64,000 bases of DNA from Streptomyces sp. AJS327 (GTDB lineage: Bacteria > Actinomycetota > Actinomycetes > Streptomycetales > Streptomycetaceae), in the NCBI RefSeq assembly GCF_013450295.1, contig NZ_SKBR01000001.1, forward strand, positions 1,686,501 through 1,750,500, read 5' to 3'. Shown here piece after piece: positions 7,314 to 16,038 of the stretch (within the stretch, counting starts at the first letter, position 1; each line of letters starts with the position of its first letter). The notes beneath the pieces are model-generated. The model was not told where the DNA came from and made no database searches. It saw nothing but the letters and a program-made list of their open reading frames with translations. The position numbers were made by a program, and so were the translations under genes.

Positions 7314-9902
7314 ATGACGGTCGACAGTCCGAGGGGGGCGCACACAGGTCACCGACCCGGTGCGGACCGTGGTGGGGACCGCGCCGGCAGGACCCCGATC
7401 GCCGTGGTCGGCGTGGCCTGCCGCCTCCCGGGCACCCACTCACCTCATGACATCCGGGAGCGGCCGCTGGACGGGCGCCACACCCGGTCCGGGCTCTCGC
7501 CCACCCCGGCATCGGCGGCCGGGGAGACCGGGACGGCGCCGCACACTGGCGCGTCCGAGCACGCGGACGGATTCGACGCCGCGTTCTTCGGAATCCGCCC
7601 ACGCGAGGCCGCGACCATGGACCCCCTGTCGGGGGTGCTCCTCGAACTCGCCTGGGAGGCGCTGGAGGACGCCGCCGTCGTTCCGGCGGCGCTCCGGGGC
7701 TCCAGGATCGCCGTCCACGTGGCCGCCCACTGGGACGACGTCCGGATGGCGCTGGAGCCGGGACACCCGCCTGCCGCCGACTCGAAGACCCACCGCGCCT
7801 CCCCGGCGCACCTGGTCGCCCAGGCACTGCGGCTCAGCGGCCCCCGGCTCACCCTCGGCGCCGGAGAGCCGTCCACGCTGCTGGGCGTGCGGCTGGCGGC
7901 AGCCGCCCTGAGCGCGGGCGAGGTCACGGCCGCGCTCGTCGGCGAGGTGCGCCGGCGCGCCGGCGCACCCCACGGCGGCATGCTGTTCCTGAAGACGCTG
8001 GAGCGGGCACGGGCCGACCGCGACTCGGTGTACGCCGTCCTGCGCGGCGGCCGGGAACACCAGCCCGTCGCCGCGACGGGCCCTCCGGTTCCGGCGCGGG
8101 GCGCGCGCCCGTCCCATCACCCGGCCCCCGCTCGGGCGTTCGTGCCGTCGGCCGGGCGGCGTCGCGGCGCGGAGGCGCCGGTGCTCACTCCGGCGGGAGC
8201 GGGTCCCAGGCTGGCCCCCACCGCGTCGTGGACCGCCGCCCCTCTTCTGGTGGGCCTTTCCGGTTCCTCCACGCGCGTGGAGGAGACCAGCGGAATCCTC
8301 GGCCTCCTCCGGACGGTCCTCCGTGCCCCGTACGGCGGCCGGCCACCACGACGCTCCCGGGGCTCCACCCAGCGTGGCGCGTCGGCGAACTCTCGAGGCC
8401 CACACCGGAGTACGGGCCGGGAGGACGGCCCAGGGCCCGGCCGCCCGGAAGCTCCCGAGGCCCGGTCCCCCGGGCACGACGGCGACTGGCACCTCGCGGC
8501 GGCCCGAACCACCGGGGCCGGGGGAGCCGGCGGCGCGGGGGCGGCGGCCCGGACACTGCCCTGGATCTTCTCCGGGAAGAGCGTCGAGGCGGTGCGGGGC
8601 CAGGCCGCCCGGCTCTACCATCACCTGCGGGAGCGCCCCTGGACGCGAGTGGAGGACGTGGGCTGGTCCCTGGCGTCCACCCGCACGCAGTTCGGCTACC
8701 GGGCCGTGCTGCTCGGCGCGGAGCGCGGTGAACTGCTCTCGGGGCTCGCGGCGTTGGCCTCGGAGCACGGCACCCCGGTGGTTCGCGGCGGCGCGGAGTC
8801 CCTGGAGGACGTCCCCGGCGCGGGCACGCGGCCGGTGTTCGTCTTTCCCGGGCACAGCACGCACTGGCCCGGTATGGCGCGTGAACTCTACGGCCAGGCC
8901 CGGGCGTTCACCGAGGCGCTCGACGCCTGCTTCCGGGCGTTACGCCCGTACGTGGACTGGGATCCGCACACCGTGCTCGACGGCCGGATGGACCATGCCG
9001 AGGTCGCGCAGCCCCTCTCCTGGGCCGTGATGGTCGCGCTGGCCCGTCTCTGGCAGGCGTACGGCGTCCGCCCGGCCGCCGTCGTGGGGCACGGCCCCGG
9101 GGAGATCGCCGCTGCCGTCGCCGTCGGAGCGCTCTCGCTCGATGACGGAGCGCGCGTCGCGGCGCTCGCCTCGCGGGTGCTCGCGGCCGACCACGGAGGG
9201 AAGGGCGGGATGCTGTCCGTCGCTCTCCCAGCCTCGGAACTCCACGACCACCTCGCGCGCGTGGGCGGCGGGATCGGGTTCGCCGCCCTCAACAGCCCCT
9301 CCCAGACGGTGGTGTCGGGAGAGCGTGAATCCCTGGAGCGGCTGCGCGCGGATCTGGTGGCCGGGAACGTCTCCGCGTGGCTGGAGCCCGTGGACTACGC
9401 GGCACACTCGGCGCGGGTGGACGCCGCGCTGGCCGAACTGCGGGGCGGGTTCGAGGGCGTCACGCCCCGCGCGACGGGCGTGCCAATCGTGTCCACCGTC
9501 ACGGGCGGCAGGCTGAACGGATCGGAGCTGGACGCCGCCTACTGGTGCGGCAACCTGCGCGCCGGCGTGCGGTTCCACGAGGCCGTCACCACCCTCGTCG
9601 ACGAGGGGCACTACGCCTTTCTGGAGATCAGCGCCCATCCCGTGCTCGGCGGCTCCGTGGCCGAGGTGGCGGAGTCAAGTGGCCGCGAAATCACGGTGGT
9701 TGGCACGCTGCGCCGCGCTGACGGCGGTCTCGCCCGGTTCCTCGACGGAGCCTCCCGCGCCTGGGCGGCGGGCGTGGGTGTGAACTGGCGGCGGGCGTTC
9801 GACGGCCTCGACGTGAGCCGCGCCGACCTACCCACGTACGCCTTCCAGCGCCCCCGACAGGGGCTTCCCGGAGGTACCGGGCTGGAGGGGCGCGACGGGT
9901 GA
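7314..9902 (+). CDS. Degenerate KS-AT polyketide synthase-like protein, both active sites lost
   Basis: 862 residues; ATG 7314 has GGGAG at 6 bases. The N-terminus is a recognisable ketosynthase (TPIAVVGVACRLPG, then DAAFFGIRPREAATMDPLSG), but the block that should read DTACSSS is GAGEPST, with Glu185 in the cysteine position. The C-terminal half of the KS, including the catalytic histidines, is missing and replaced by a Pro/Arg/Ala-rich segment (about residues 255-415). A fairly complete acyltransferase follows (VFVFPGHSTHWPGM), whose GHSxGE motif is GHGPGE: the nucleophile is Gly594. The downstream YAAH motif and the post-AT linker LPTYAFQRP remain. There is no ACP or reductive domain. One in-frame TTA lies at 8940. 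Full length without stops suggests either recent decay or a retained non-catalytic role. It is convergent with the polyprenyl synthase gene. Confidence 0.85.
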   Translation: MTVDSPRGAHTGHRPGADRGGDRAGRTPIAVVGVACRLPGTHSPHDIRERPLDGRHTRSGLSPTPASAAGETGTAPHTGASEHADGFDAAFFGIRPREAATMDPLSGVLLELAWEALEDAAVVPAALRGSRIAVHVAAHWDDVRMALEPGHPPAADSKTHRASPAHLVAQALRLSGPRLTLGAGEPSTLLGVRLAAAALSAGEVTAALVGEVRRRAGAPHGGMLFLKTLERARADRDSVYAVLRGGREHQPVAATGPPVPARGARPSHHPAPARAFVPSAGRRRGAEAPVLTPAGAGPRLAPTASWTAAPLLVGLSGSSTRVEETSGILGLLRTVLRAPYGGRPPRRSRGSTQRGASANSRGPHRSTGREDGPGPGRPEAPEARSPGHDGDWHLAAARTTGAGGAGGAGAAARTLPWIFSGKSVEAVRGQAARLYHHLRERPWTRVEDVGWSLASTRTQFGYRAVLLGAERGELLSGLAALASEHGTPVVRGGAESLEDVPGAGTRPVFVFPGHSTHWPGMARELYGQARAFTEALDACFRALRPYVDWDPHTVLDGRMDHAEVAQPLSWAVMVALARLWQAYGVRPAAVVGHGPGEIAAAVAVGALSLDDGARVAALASRVLAADHGGKGGMLSVALPASELHDHLARVGGGIGFAALNSPSQTVVSGERESLERLRADLVAGNVSAWLEPVDYAAHSARVDAALAELRGGFEGVTPRATGVPIVSTVTGGRLNGSELDAAYWCGNLRAGVRFHEAVTTLVDEGHYAFLEISAHPVLGGSVAEVAESSGREITVVGTLRRADGGLARFLDGASRAWAAGVGVNWRRAFDGLDVSRADLPTYAFQRPRQGLPGGTGLEGRDG
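8940..8942 (+). promoter_or_regulatory. TTA (bldA-dependent) codon in degenerate KS-AT gene
   Basis: In-frame TTA in the codon run Phe-Arg-Ala-Leu-Arg-Pro of the AT region. Confidence 0.8.
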
Positions 9903-10145
9903 CCTCGCGGCTCTGGCCGCCGGGCGGCGAGCCCTCCGGTGACTCCCCGGCACCGTGTTGGGGTGACCGGGGAGCGCCCTGTCGGGACACCGTCCGGGCC
10001 CCGGCACCGCGCGTCCGCCCGCCACGCCGCGAGCCCCCGCCGCCCCGGCCCCGGTACCTGAAACCCCGTGGCCAGTCCGGTGGGCGCGGCCTGGGGGCCG
10101 GGCGACTCCCGGCTCCGGACGGGGAGTTGGGCGGATGGCGCGCCG

Positions 10146-11309
10146 TCAGGCGACGCGGCCGGTGAAGACGATCCGGTGGGCGAGGTCACGCAGCGAGTCC
10201 GCGCACGCCACCGGCGGCAGCAGCCGCTCCAGCCGCCCCCACGCCTCGTCCAGGAGCGTCTCGGCCTCGGAACGGCACCGCTCGGGAACGTCGTACCGGA
10301 TCAGCAGGTCGGTCGCCGCGCGCACGGTGGAGGGGTCGGCGCCGCCCTCCCGGACCGCGCCCCACACCTCCGCGAGGTCGTGCTCCGGGACGAGCCCCAC
10401 CGCGCACACCAGCGGCATGGTGACCTTGCCGTTGAACAGGTCCTCGCCCACCCGCTTGGTGAGCGCGCCGGTGCGCGGGACACCGATCAGATCCGCCACG
10501 TCGTCGGTGATCTGGTAGGCGGTGCCCACCGCCGTACCGAACGACGACAGCGCCGCGGTGAGACGCCGGTCGGCGTTGACCATCACCCCGGCCATCGCGA
10601 GCGCCGCGCCCACCACCGCGCCCGACTTCAACTGGTGCGTCAGCAGCAGCAGTTCCCGCAACTGGTCGGCGTTGCCGGAGTAGACCGCACGGTCCATCTC
10701 CTCCCGGTGCCCCTCGATGTCCAGCGCCTGACCCGCGTGCGCGCTGCGCACCGCCCCCAGGTAGTGGTCGTACAGCACGGCGCGGAGCTCCGCGTCGTCG
10801 CTCGCGATACGCCGGATGACCCGGTCGACGGCGAAGTACGCGCTGGTGCCCGCGTTGATGGCGGTGGCCGTGCCGTAGACGACGTGCGCGGCCGCCCGGC
10901 CCCGGCGCAACGGGGCGGCGTCCTGCACGTCGTCGACGATCAGCGAGCCGGTGTGCAGCAGCTCCACCGCGGCCGCCAGGACGTCGAGCTGTTCCGTACG
11001 GCAGCCGAGCACCTCGGCGAAGGTGACCACCATGCTCAGCCGCCACTGACGGCCACCGGCCTCCAGCAGATGGCGGACCGGCCCACCCAGCACGTGGTGC
11101 AGGCGGTCCGCGAGGCGCAGCCGGGACGACTCGGACAGCGCGGCCCACGCCTCGTCACAACAGAGCAGGTCCCGGGCGTACTCCGGGCGGCAGGTGGGCG
11201 GGTACAGCTCCTGGATGTGCTCGCCGAGCCGCTGCGCCGCGGTGGCGGACCGGCCCTCCAGGGCCGAGGCGGTCGGTTCGTCGGACGGGGGACTCGCACG
11301 AACTGTCAC
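10146..11309 (-). CDS. Polyprenyl diphosphate synthase (trans-isoprenyl diphosphate synthase)
   Basis: 387 residues from GTG 11309. The first aspartate-rich motif is DDVQD at residues 126-130, followed by LRRGRAAAHVVYG. The second is DDVAD at 269-273, with KSG at 228-230 and KVTMPLV further on. Both Asp-rich motifs are intact, so it should condense IPP with allylic diphosphates; chain length (C15, C20 or longer) cannot be read with confidence. The open frame runs further upstream, but that extension has no family similarity; a GAGG lies 13 bases before GTG 11309, so the start is uncertain. It is divergent from a P450, which suggests a small terpenoid locus, but no terpene cyclase is visible within the window. 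Confidence 0.9.
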   Translation of the reverse strand: MTVRASPPSDEPTASALEGRSATAAQRLGEHIQELYPPTCRPEYARDLLCCDEAWAALSESSRLRLADRLHHVLGGPVRHLLEAGGRQWRLSMVVTFAEVLGCRTEQLDVLAAAVELLHTGSLIVDDVQDAAPLRRGRAAAHVVYGTATAINAGTSAYFAVDRVIRRIASDDAELRAVLYDHYLGAVRSAHAGQALDIEGHREEMDRAVYSGNADQLRELLLLTHQLKSGAVVGAALAMAGVMVNADRRLTAALSSFGTAVGTAYQITDDVADLIGVPRTGALTKRVGEDLFNGKVTMPLVCAVGLVPEHDLAEVWGAVREGGADPSTVRAATDLLIRYDVPERCRSEAETLLDEAWGRLERLLPPVACADSLRDLAHRIVFTGRVA

Positions 11310-11746
11310 GTCGGGGACTCGTCCTCTTTCGGTCTTGCGGGGTGCCCCGCTCGGGAGAGCGCGAGCGCGGGGGAGCGCCGTGCGGACGGTCACCCGGCCC
11401 GCGCGCCACGGGGAGGACGAGCAGTATCCAACGCCATGGCGGCAATTGGGAAAACGGGCGGAAACCGGGAGGGAAGACGGGAGAACCGGATGGGGTGGAC
11501 CACACCCCGTCTGACCGGGCGTGATCCTCCGCCGCGCGCCGCGCTCCTCCCCGGCGGTGCCGCCGCCCACCCACCGGGTCATCCGTTCGTGTGGGCGGAG
11601 TTCGGGCCCGGCCCGTACCAAAACGGCCCTTTCTCACTCGGAAGTGGGAATTTATGCGTGCACGGTCGGCCAGCCACCGCCGGAGAGAGTCAGGATCGAC
11701 CTCCGTCCGAGACCGGGAACGACGCTCCCCCGCCGCGAGGTTCGCA
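11310..11746. other. Divergent intergenic region, polyprenyl synthase / P450
   Basis: About 437 bases without a convincing gene. It should contain both divergent promoters. It is locally A-richer at about 11428-11475 and 11615-11655, and it holds the inverted repeat listed separately. Confidence 0.6.
11631..11650. promoter_or_regulatory. Candidate operator upstream of P450
   Basis: Imperfect palindrome TTCTCACT-cgga-AGTGGGAA (7 of 8 arm positions pair), about 97 bases before the P450 start. No adjacent regulator gene is present, so the binding protein is unknown. Confidence 0.4.
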
Positions 11747-13096
11747 ATGCACCGACCTGACACCCACCCCGTCGCCGTACCCGGGGCCTGGCCCCTGCTG
11801 GGCCACCTCCCGCAGATGGCGCGCGCCCCCCTGGCCTTCTTCCAGGGCCTGGAGCGCCACGGGCCCCTCGCGCAGATCCGGATCTGGAGCCGGCCCATGG
11901 TCGTGGTCACCCGCCCCGACCTGGCCCGGCGGGTGCTGGTCACCGGGAGCCGCGCCTTCGACAAGGGCGGCCCGGTCATCGAGGGCCTGCGCACCCTGCT
12001 GGGCAACGGCCTGGTCACCTGCCCCGCCCACGAACACACCCGGCAGCGCCACCTGATGCAGCCTGCCTTCCACCCGCTGCGGCTCGCCCGCTACAGCCCG
12101 GCGGTCAGCACCTCGGTGGCGGACGTCGTCGGCTCCTGGCGGCCGGGCCAGGCGATGGACCTCGACCGGGAGATCGGCCAGGTCGTCAGCCTGATCGTCT
12201 CCCGCACGCTGGTCGCCGCGCCCGGCACCACCAACACCACCAAGCAGATCTGCGACCTCGTCCCGGAAGCCACCGTGGTCATGTACCGCCAGGGACTGAT
12301 GCCGGGCAGACTCCTGCCGCGCCTCCCGCTGTCCATCAACCGCCGCTGCGCGAAGGTGCGGACGGAGGGCCGTGACCTGATCGCCCCGGTCCTCGCCCGC
12401 TACCGCGCCGGGCACGGCACCTACGCGGACCTGCTCTCCGACGTGGTGCGCGCCTACGAGAACGAGCCCGACCCGGACCTCGCCATGGCCGACCAGGCCA
12501 TGACGATCGTGGGCGCGGCGCTGGAGACCACCGCCAGCTCGCTGGTCTGGACCCTGCGGCTGCTGGCCGAACACCCCCGGGTGCTCGCCCGGTTGACCAC
12601 CGAACTCGACGAGGTCCTCGCGGGCCGCCAGGCCACCCACGACGACATCGCCCGCCTGCCCTACCTCCAGCAGGTGCTCACCGAGTCCATGCGGCTCTAC
12701 CCGCCGGTCTGGCTCATGACCCGGACCACCACCTCCGAGGTGCGCTGGGCGGAGGGCAGCATCCCGGCCGGTACCGACGTCGGCATCAGCCCCTGGGCCC
12801 TCCACCGCGACCCGGGCATCTTCCCGTCCCCCGAGGCGTTCGCCCCGGACCGCTGGGCGCCCGAACGCGCCACCTCCACCCAGCGCGAGGCGTTCTTCGC
12901 GCTGGGCGCGGGCCGCCGCAAGTGCATCGGCGACACCTTCGCGATGAACGCCGCCGTCATCATCCTGTCCACGATCCTCACCCGCTGGCATCTCCACCAC
13001 CAGCGCTCGCAGTTCCGGATCCAGCCCCGGATGCTGCTGACCCCGCCCCGCACCCCGGTCACCGTGCAGGCCCGGGCCCTCCCCGAAGCCGCCTGA
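11747..13096 (+). CDS. Cytochrome P450
   Basis: 449 residues; ATG 11747 with GAGG at 6 bases. The P450 hallmarks are present: I-helix oxygen-binding motif GAALETTAS near residue 255-263, ExxR as Glu313-x-x-Arg316 (ESMRLYPP), and heme loop FALGAGRRKCIGD with Cys393 as the axial ligand. The N-terminal proline-rich PGAWPLLGHLPQ and overall length (about 450, longer than the usual 400-residue bacterial P450s) resemble terpene-associated bacterial P450s such as those of albaflavenone and pentalenolactone pathways. Together with the divergent polyprenyl synthase this suggests isoprenoid oxidation, but the substrate is not known and tailoring of the polyketide cannot be excluded. No ferredoxin gene is adjacent. 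Confidence 0.93.
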   Translation: MHRPDTHPVAVPGAWPLLGHLPQMARAPLAFFQGLERHGPLAQIRIWSRPMVVVTRPDLARRVLVTGSRAFDKGGPVIEGLRTLLGNGLVTCPAHEHTRQRHLMQPAFHPLRLARYSPAVSTSVADVVGSWRPGQAMDLDREIGQVVSLIVSRTLVAAPGTTNTTKQICDLVPEATVVMYRQGLMPGRLLPRLPLSINRRCAKVRTEGRDLIAPVLARYRAGHGTYADLLSDVVRAYENEPDPDLAMADQAMTIVGAALETTASSLVWTLRLLAEHPRVLARLTTELDEVLAGRQATHDDIARLPYLQQVLTESMRLYPPVWLMTRTTTSEVRWAEGSIPAGTDVGISPWALHRDPGIFPSPEAFAPDRWAPERATSTQREAFFALGAGRRKCIGDTFAMNAAVIILSTILTRWHLHHQRSQFRIQPRMLLTPPRTPVTVQARALPEAA

Positions 13097-13117
13097 CCCC
13101 CGGCCCGTCCTCCCCGG

Positions 13118-13139
13118 CCGTCCCGCCCGAGGGGGACGG
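13118..13139 (+). terminator. Candidate terminator after P450
   Basis: 7-bp stem CCGTCCC / GGGACGG with an 8-base loop, about 20 bases after the P450 stop. Confidence 0.45.
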
Positions 13140-13307
13140 GTCCCCGTAACCGGGCGGCCGCCGGGTTCCGCATCCTCCCCGCCTCCCCGGAACACCTCGC
13201 TGACCTGGAGCGAAGGGAGAGAGTCGACGGGCGGCCACCCTCCGGAACCGGCCACTCGGTAGCGTGGTGGGACGGCGGGAGACGGAACACCGGGGGAGGA
13301 CGACGTG

Positions 13308-15770
13308 ATGCGCGACAGCGGGACACAGCCGGACGGCGACGACGCCAAGCGGTCACAGCAGGCCAAGCGGGCAGACCAGGCCAAGCAGGCCCGGGACGGC
13401 GAGAGCACCGAGAACGGCCGGGGCGGCGGGAAGGCCACGAAGGCCACGAAGGCCACGAAGGCCGGGACGACCGGGCAGGCCGGGAAGTCCACGAAGGCGG
13501 AGGGGGCTGGCGGGACTGGAACGGCCGGGAGCGGCGGGGCCAGTCAGGAGCCGCCGGTGCCGCCGGTGGTCCCCGGCCGGTGGCGGGACGCGCGGTCGCT
13601 GCGCCGGATCCGGAGGGTGGCGGGGGTACTCGCGGTGCTCTCCGTCGTCGTCCTCGCCACCGCGGGCACGCTGCGCGCCACGGTGCTCAGCACCGGCTTC
13701 TACCAGGGCGTCCTGGACAAGGAGCGGGCCTACGACCGGCTCTACGACGAGGTGCTCGTCGACCCCGGCGCGCAGCCGGTCACGCGCAGCCTGCTGGCGC
13801 GGCTCCCGGTGCCGGAACCCGTGGTGACCGCCAACCTCAAGACCGTGCTCCCGCCCGCCACCGTGCGGGAGCTGACGGACTCGCAGATCGCCGCGCTCCT
13901 CGGCTACCTGCGGGGGGACGCCGACGCCCTCGACCTCTCGGTGGACCTCACCCCGGTACTGGCCAACCTCAACGACCTGGCGCAGGTCTACCTGGGCGGT
14001 CTGGTGTCCGGCGGCGAGAAGCGCACCGAGGCCGACCTGAACGCGGCCCTCACCCGGATGGACACCGCCCTCGACGACGTCGCCGCGGGACGCCAGCCCG
14101 ACCTGCCGAGGGTGAAGCTCAGCGACGGCGAGGCCAAGAAGGCGACCCAGCTGCTGCTGTCCAGCGTCCCGGAGAGCGAACGGGAGGAGCTGCGCCCGCA
14201 GATCCGGGGGTCGCTCGCGGTGGGTGACGTGGCCACCGCGCTGGCCGCCGCCGGTCCGCACCTGCCCGGCAGCACCGCCGGGACGGGAGGCGACACGGCC
14301 CGCGAGGACCTGATCAAGATCACCGACGGTGGCGCGTGGAACGTGGCCGAGGACCTCCAGGACTCGGGGATGGACACGGGCGCGCTGAAGTCCGCGCGGG
14401 ACGTCACCCACATCACCCTCGGGCTGGTGCAGACGCTCGCCGCGGTGGTCGGTGTGCTGGCCGTCGCCCTGCTGTGGCTCCTCGGCCCGCGCGCCCGGAT
14501 ACGCCGTCTCCGCGGCCTCGGCGCCCTGCTCACCGTGGGCGGCGCGCTGACCGGTCTCATCTTCCTGGCGATCCGCTGGCGGGCCGACGCCTGGCTCTGG
14601 ACCCCGCCCGCCTCCTGGCCGACGTCCCTCGCCAACCTGGTCACCGACCTGGAACGGACCGGTGTCCGCTCGCTGGCCTCGGCCGGGCTGCTCGCGGCGC
14701 TCGTCCCGCTCGTCTCCGGCCTCGCGCTGTTCGGCTTCGCCGTCGTGTGGCAGCGCCGCGCGGCGGGCCGGAAGCTCACGCAGCGCACCCGCCGGGTCGC
14801 GCTCGGCGGTATCGGCGCGGTCGTCACCACCACCATCGTCCTGGGCCCCACCCTGCTGCCGACGGTCGCGCAGGGCTCGAAGCGCGTCTACTGCAACGGC
14901 TCGGCCGAGCTGTGCGACCTGCGGTACGACGAGGCCGCGTATTTGGCCACCCACAACTCGATGTCCTCCACCGCCGACCGGTTCATCAGCCCGCTCCAGG
15001 ACGGTGACATCACCACCCAACTCGACAACGGCGCACGGGCGTTGCTCCTCGACACGCACACCTGGGAACGCGGCGACGAGGTCACCAAACGCCTCAAGCT
15101 CTCCGACTTCGGCCCGGGCACCCAGCGCCGGATCAGCGGGATCGTCGACCGCACGGGACCGGTCAAGCCCGGACTGTGGCTCTGCCACGCGGTCTGCCGG
15201 GCCGGAGCCGTCCCCCTCGTCGAGACCCTGAGCGAGGTGGGCGACTGGCTCGACGAACACCCCGGCGAGGTGCTCACCCTGATCCTCCAGGACGGCGTCA
15301 GCGGCGAGCGGACCGCGAAGGCGTTCCGGGAGGCGGGAGTCGAGCGGCTGCTGCACACCCCGGACGCCGATCCGGGCGCGGAGTGGCCGACCCTCGGGGA
15401 GATGGTCGAGGACGACAAGCGGCTCGTGGTCTTCGCGGAGAACGGGGACGGACCGGAGCCCTGGTACCGCAACTACTACCGGTACGGCATGGAGACGCCG
15501 TACGACTTCAGCAACCCCGGCGAGATGAGCTGTGTGCCGAACCGGGGCGGCCGGGACAAGCGGCTGTTCCTCCTGAACCACTTCATCACGCACGGCGGCG
15601 GCAGCCGGATCGACGCCGAGGAGGTCAACGCCGAGAACTACGTGCGGGAGCGGGTGCGGCGCTGTGAGACGGAACGCGACAGCCCGGTGAACTTCGTCGC
15701 GGTCGACTTCGCCAACCTCGGTGACGCCCGGTCCGCCGTCGACGCGATCAACGCCGACCGCGCCTCCTGA
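13308..15770 (+). CDS. Polytopic membrane protein with extracytoplasmic PI-PLC X-like domain
   Basis: 820 residues; ATG 13308 has GGGGGAGGA at 7 bases (GTG 13305 is too close). The N-terminal 90 residues are low-complexity and Lys/Ala/Gly-rich, including KATKATKATKA. One TM segment follows (near 105-130), then an extracytoplasmic region, then four TM segments (about 370-520: GLVQTLAAVVGVLAVALLWL, LLTVGGALTGLIFLAI, LLAALVPLVSGLALFGFAVV, IGAVVTTTIVLGPTLL). The C-terminal 270 residues carry a phosphatidylinositol phospholipase C X-box-like domain: ATHNSMSS with His549 at the general-acid/base position, and GARALLLDTHTW. This suggests phosphodiester lipid cleavage at the outer membrane face. Whether it is catalytic is not established. 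I found no operon link to its neighbours. Confidence 0.75.
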   Translation: MRDSGTQPDGDDAKRSQQAKRADQAKQARDGESTENGRGGGKATKATKATKAGTTGQAGKSTKAEGAGGTGTAGSGGASQEPPVPPVVPGRWRDARSLRRIRRVAGVLAVLSVVVLATAGTLRATVLSTGFYQGVLDKERAYDRLYDEVLVDPGAQPVTRSLLARLPVPEPVVTANLKTVLPPATVRELTDSQIAALLGYLRGDADALDLSVDLTPVLANLNDLAQVYLGGLVSGGEKRTEADLNAALTRMDTALDDVAAGRQPDLPRVKLSDGEAKKATQLLLSSVPESEREELRPQIRGSLAVGDVATALAAAGPHLPGSTAGTGGDTAREDLIKITDGGAWNVAEDLQDSGMDTGALKSARDVTHITLGLVQTLAAVVGVLAVALLWLLGPRARIRRLRGLGALLTVGGALTGLIFLAIRWRADAWLWTPPASWPTSLANLVTDLERTGVRSLASAGLLAALVPLVSGLALFGFAVVWQRRAAGRKLTQRTRRVALGGIGAVVTTTIVLGPTLLPTVAQGSKRVYCNGSAELCDLRYDEAAYLATHNSMSSTADRFISPLQDGDITTQLDNGARALLLDTHTWERGDEVTKRLKLSDFGPGTQRRISGIVDRTGPVKPGLWLCHAVCRAGAVPLVETLSEVGDWLDEHPGEVLTLILQDGVSGERTAKAFREAGVERLLHTPDADPGAEWPTLGEMVEDDKRLVVFAENGDGPEPWYRNYYRYGMETPYDFSNPGEMSCVPNRGGRDKRLFLLNHFITHGGGSRIDAEEVNAENYVRERVRRCETERDSPVNFVAVDFANLGDARSAVDAINADRAS
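13431..13464 (+). repeat. AAGGCCACG tandem repeat (coding)
   Basis: 9-bp units repeated within the N-terminal low-complexity segment of the PLC-like membrane protein, giving Lys-Ala-Thr repeats. It may vary in copy number. Confidence 0.7.
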
Positions 15771-16038
15771 GGATCCGTCGCCCCGGCGGCGCGCACCCTG
15801 CGGCCAACCGCCCCCGCGCCGCCGTGAGTTGGCCCGGTGTGTGCGCGGCGGGTCGGTGCCGCCGCCGGCCCGGGACCGGGCGGTTCGCCGTCGCGCGGCC
15901 GGACGGCCCGGCGTGGGCGGTCCGGTGGATGGCCGTCCACCGCCGGGCAGCGGAACGGACGGACGCGATCAGGTGATTTCGGCCGGGCGCGCCCCGGCTC
16001 CGGGCCGGGTGCCGAACCGGGCGCGGTTGTCTCGGTCC

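Noticed and set aside
13353..15593. 746-residue minus-strand frame
   Set aside because: Shadow of the PLC-like membrane protein; very high-GC coding DNA often leaves long antisense frames.
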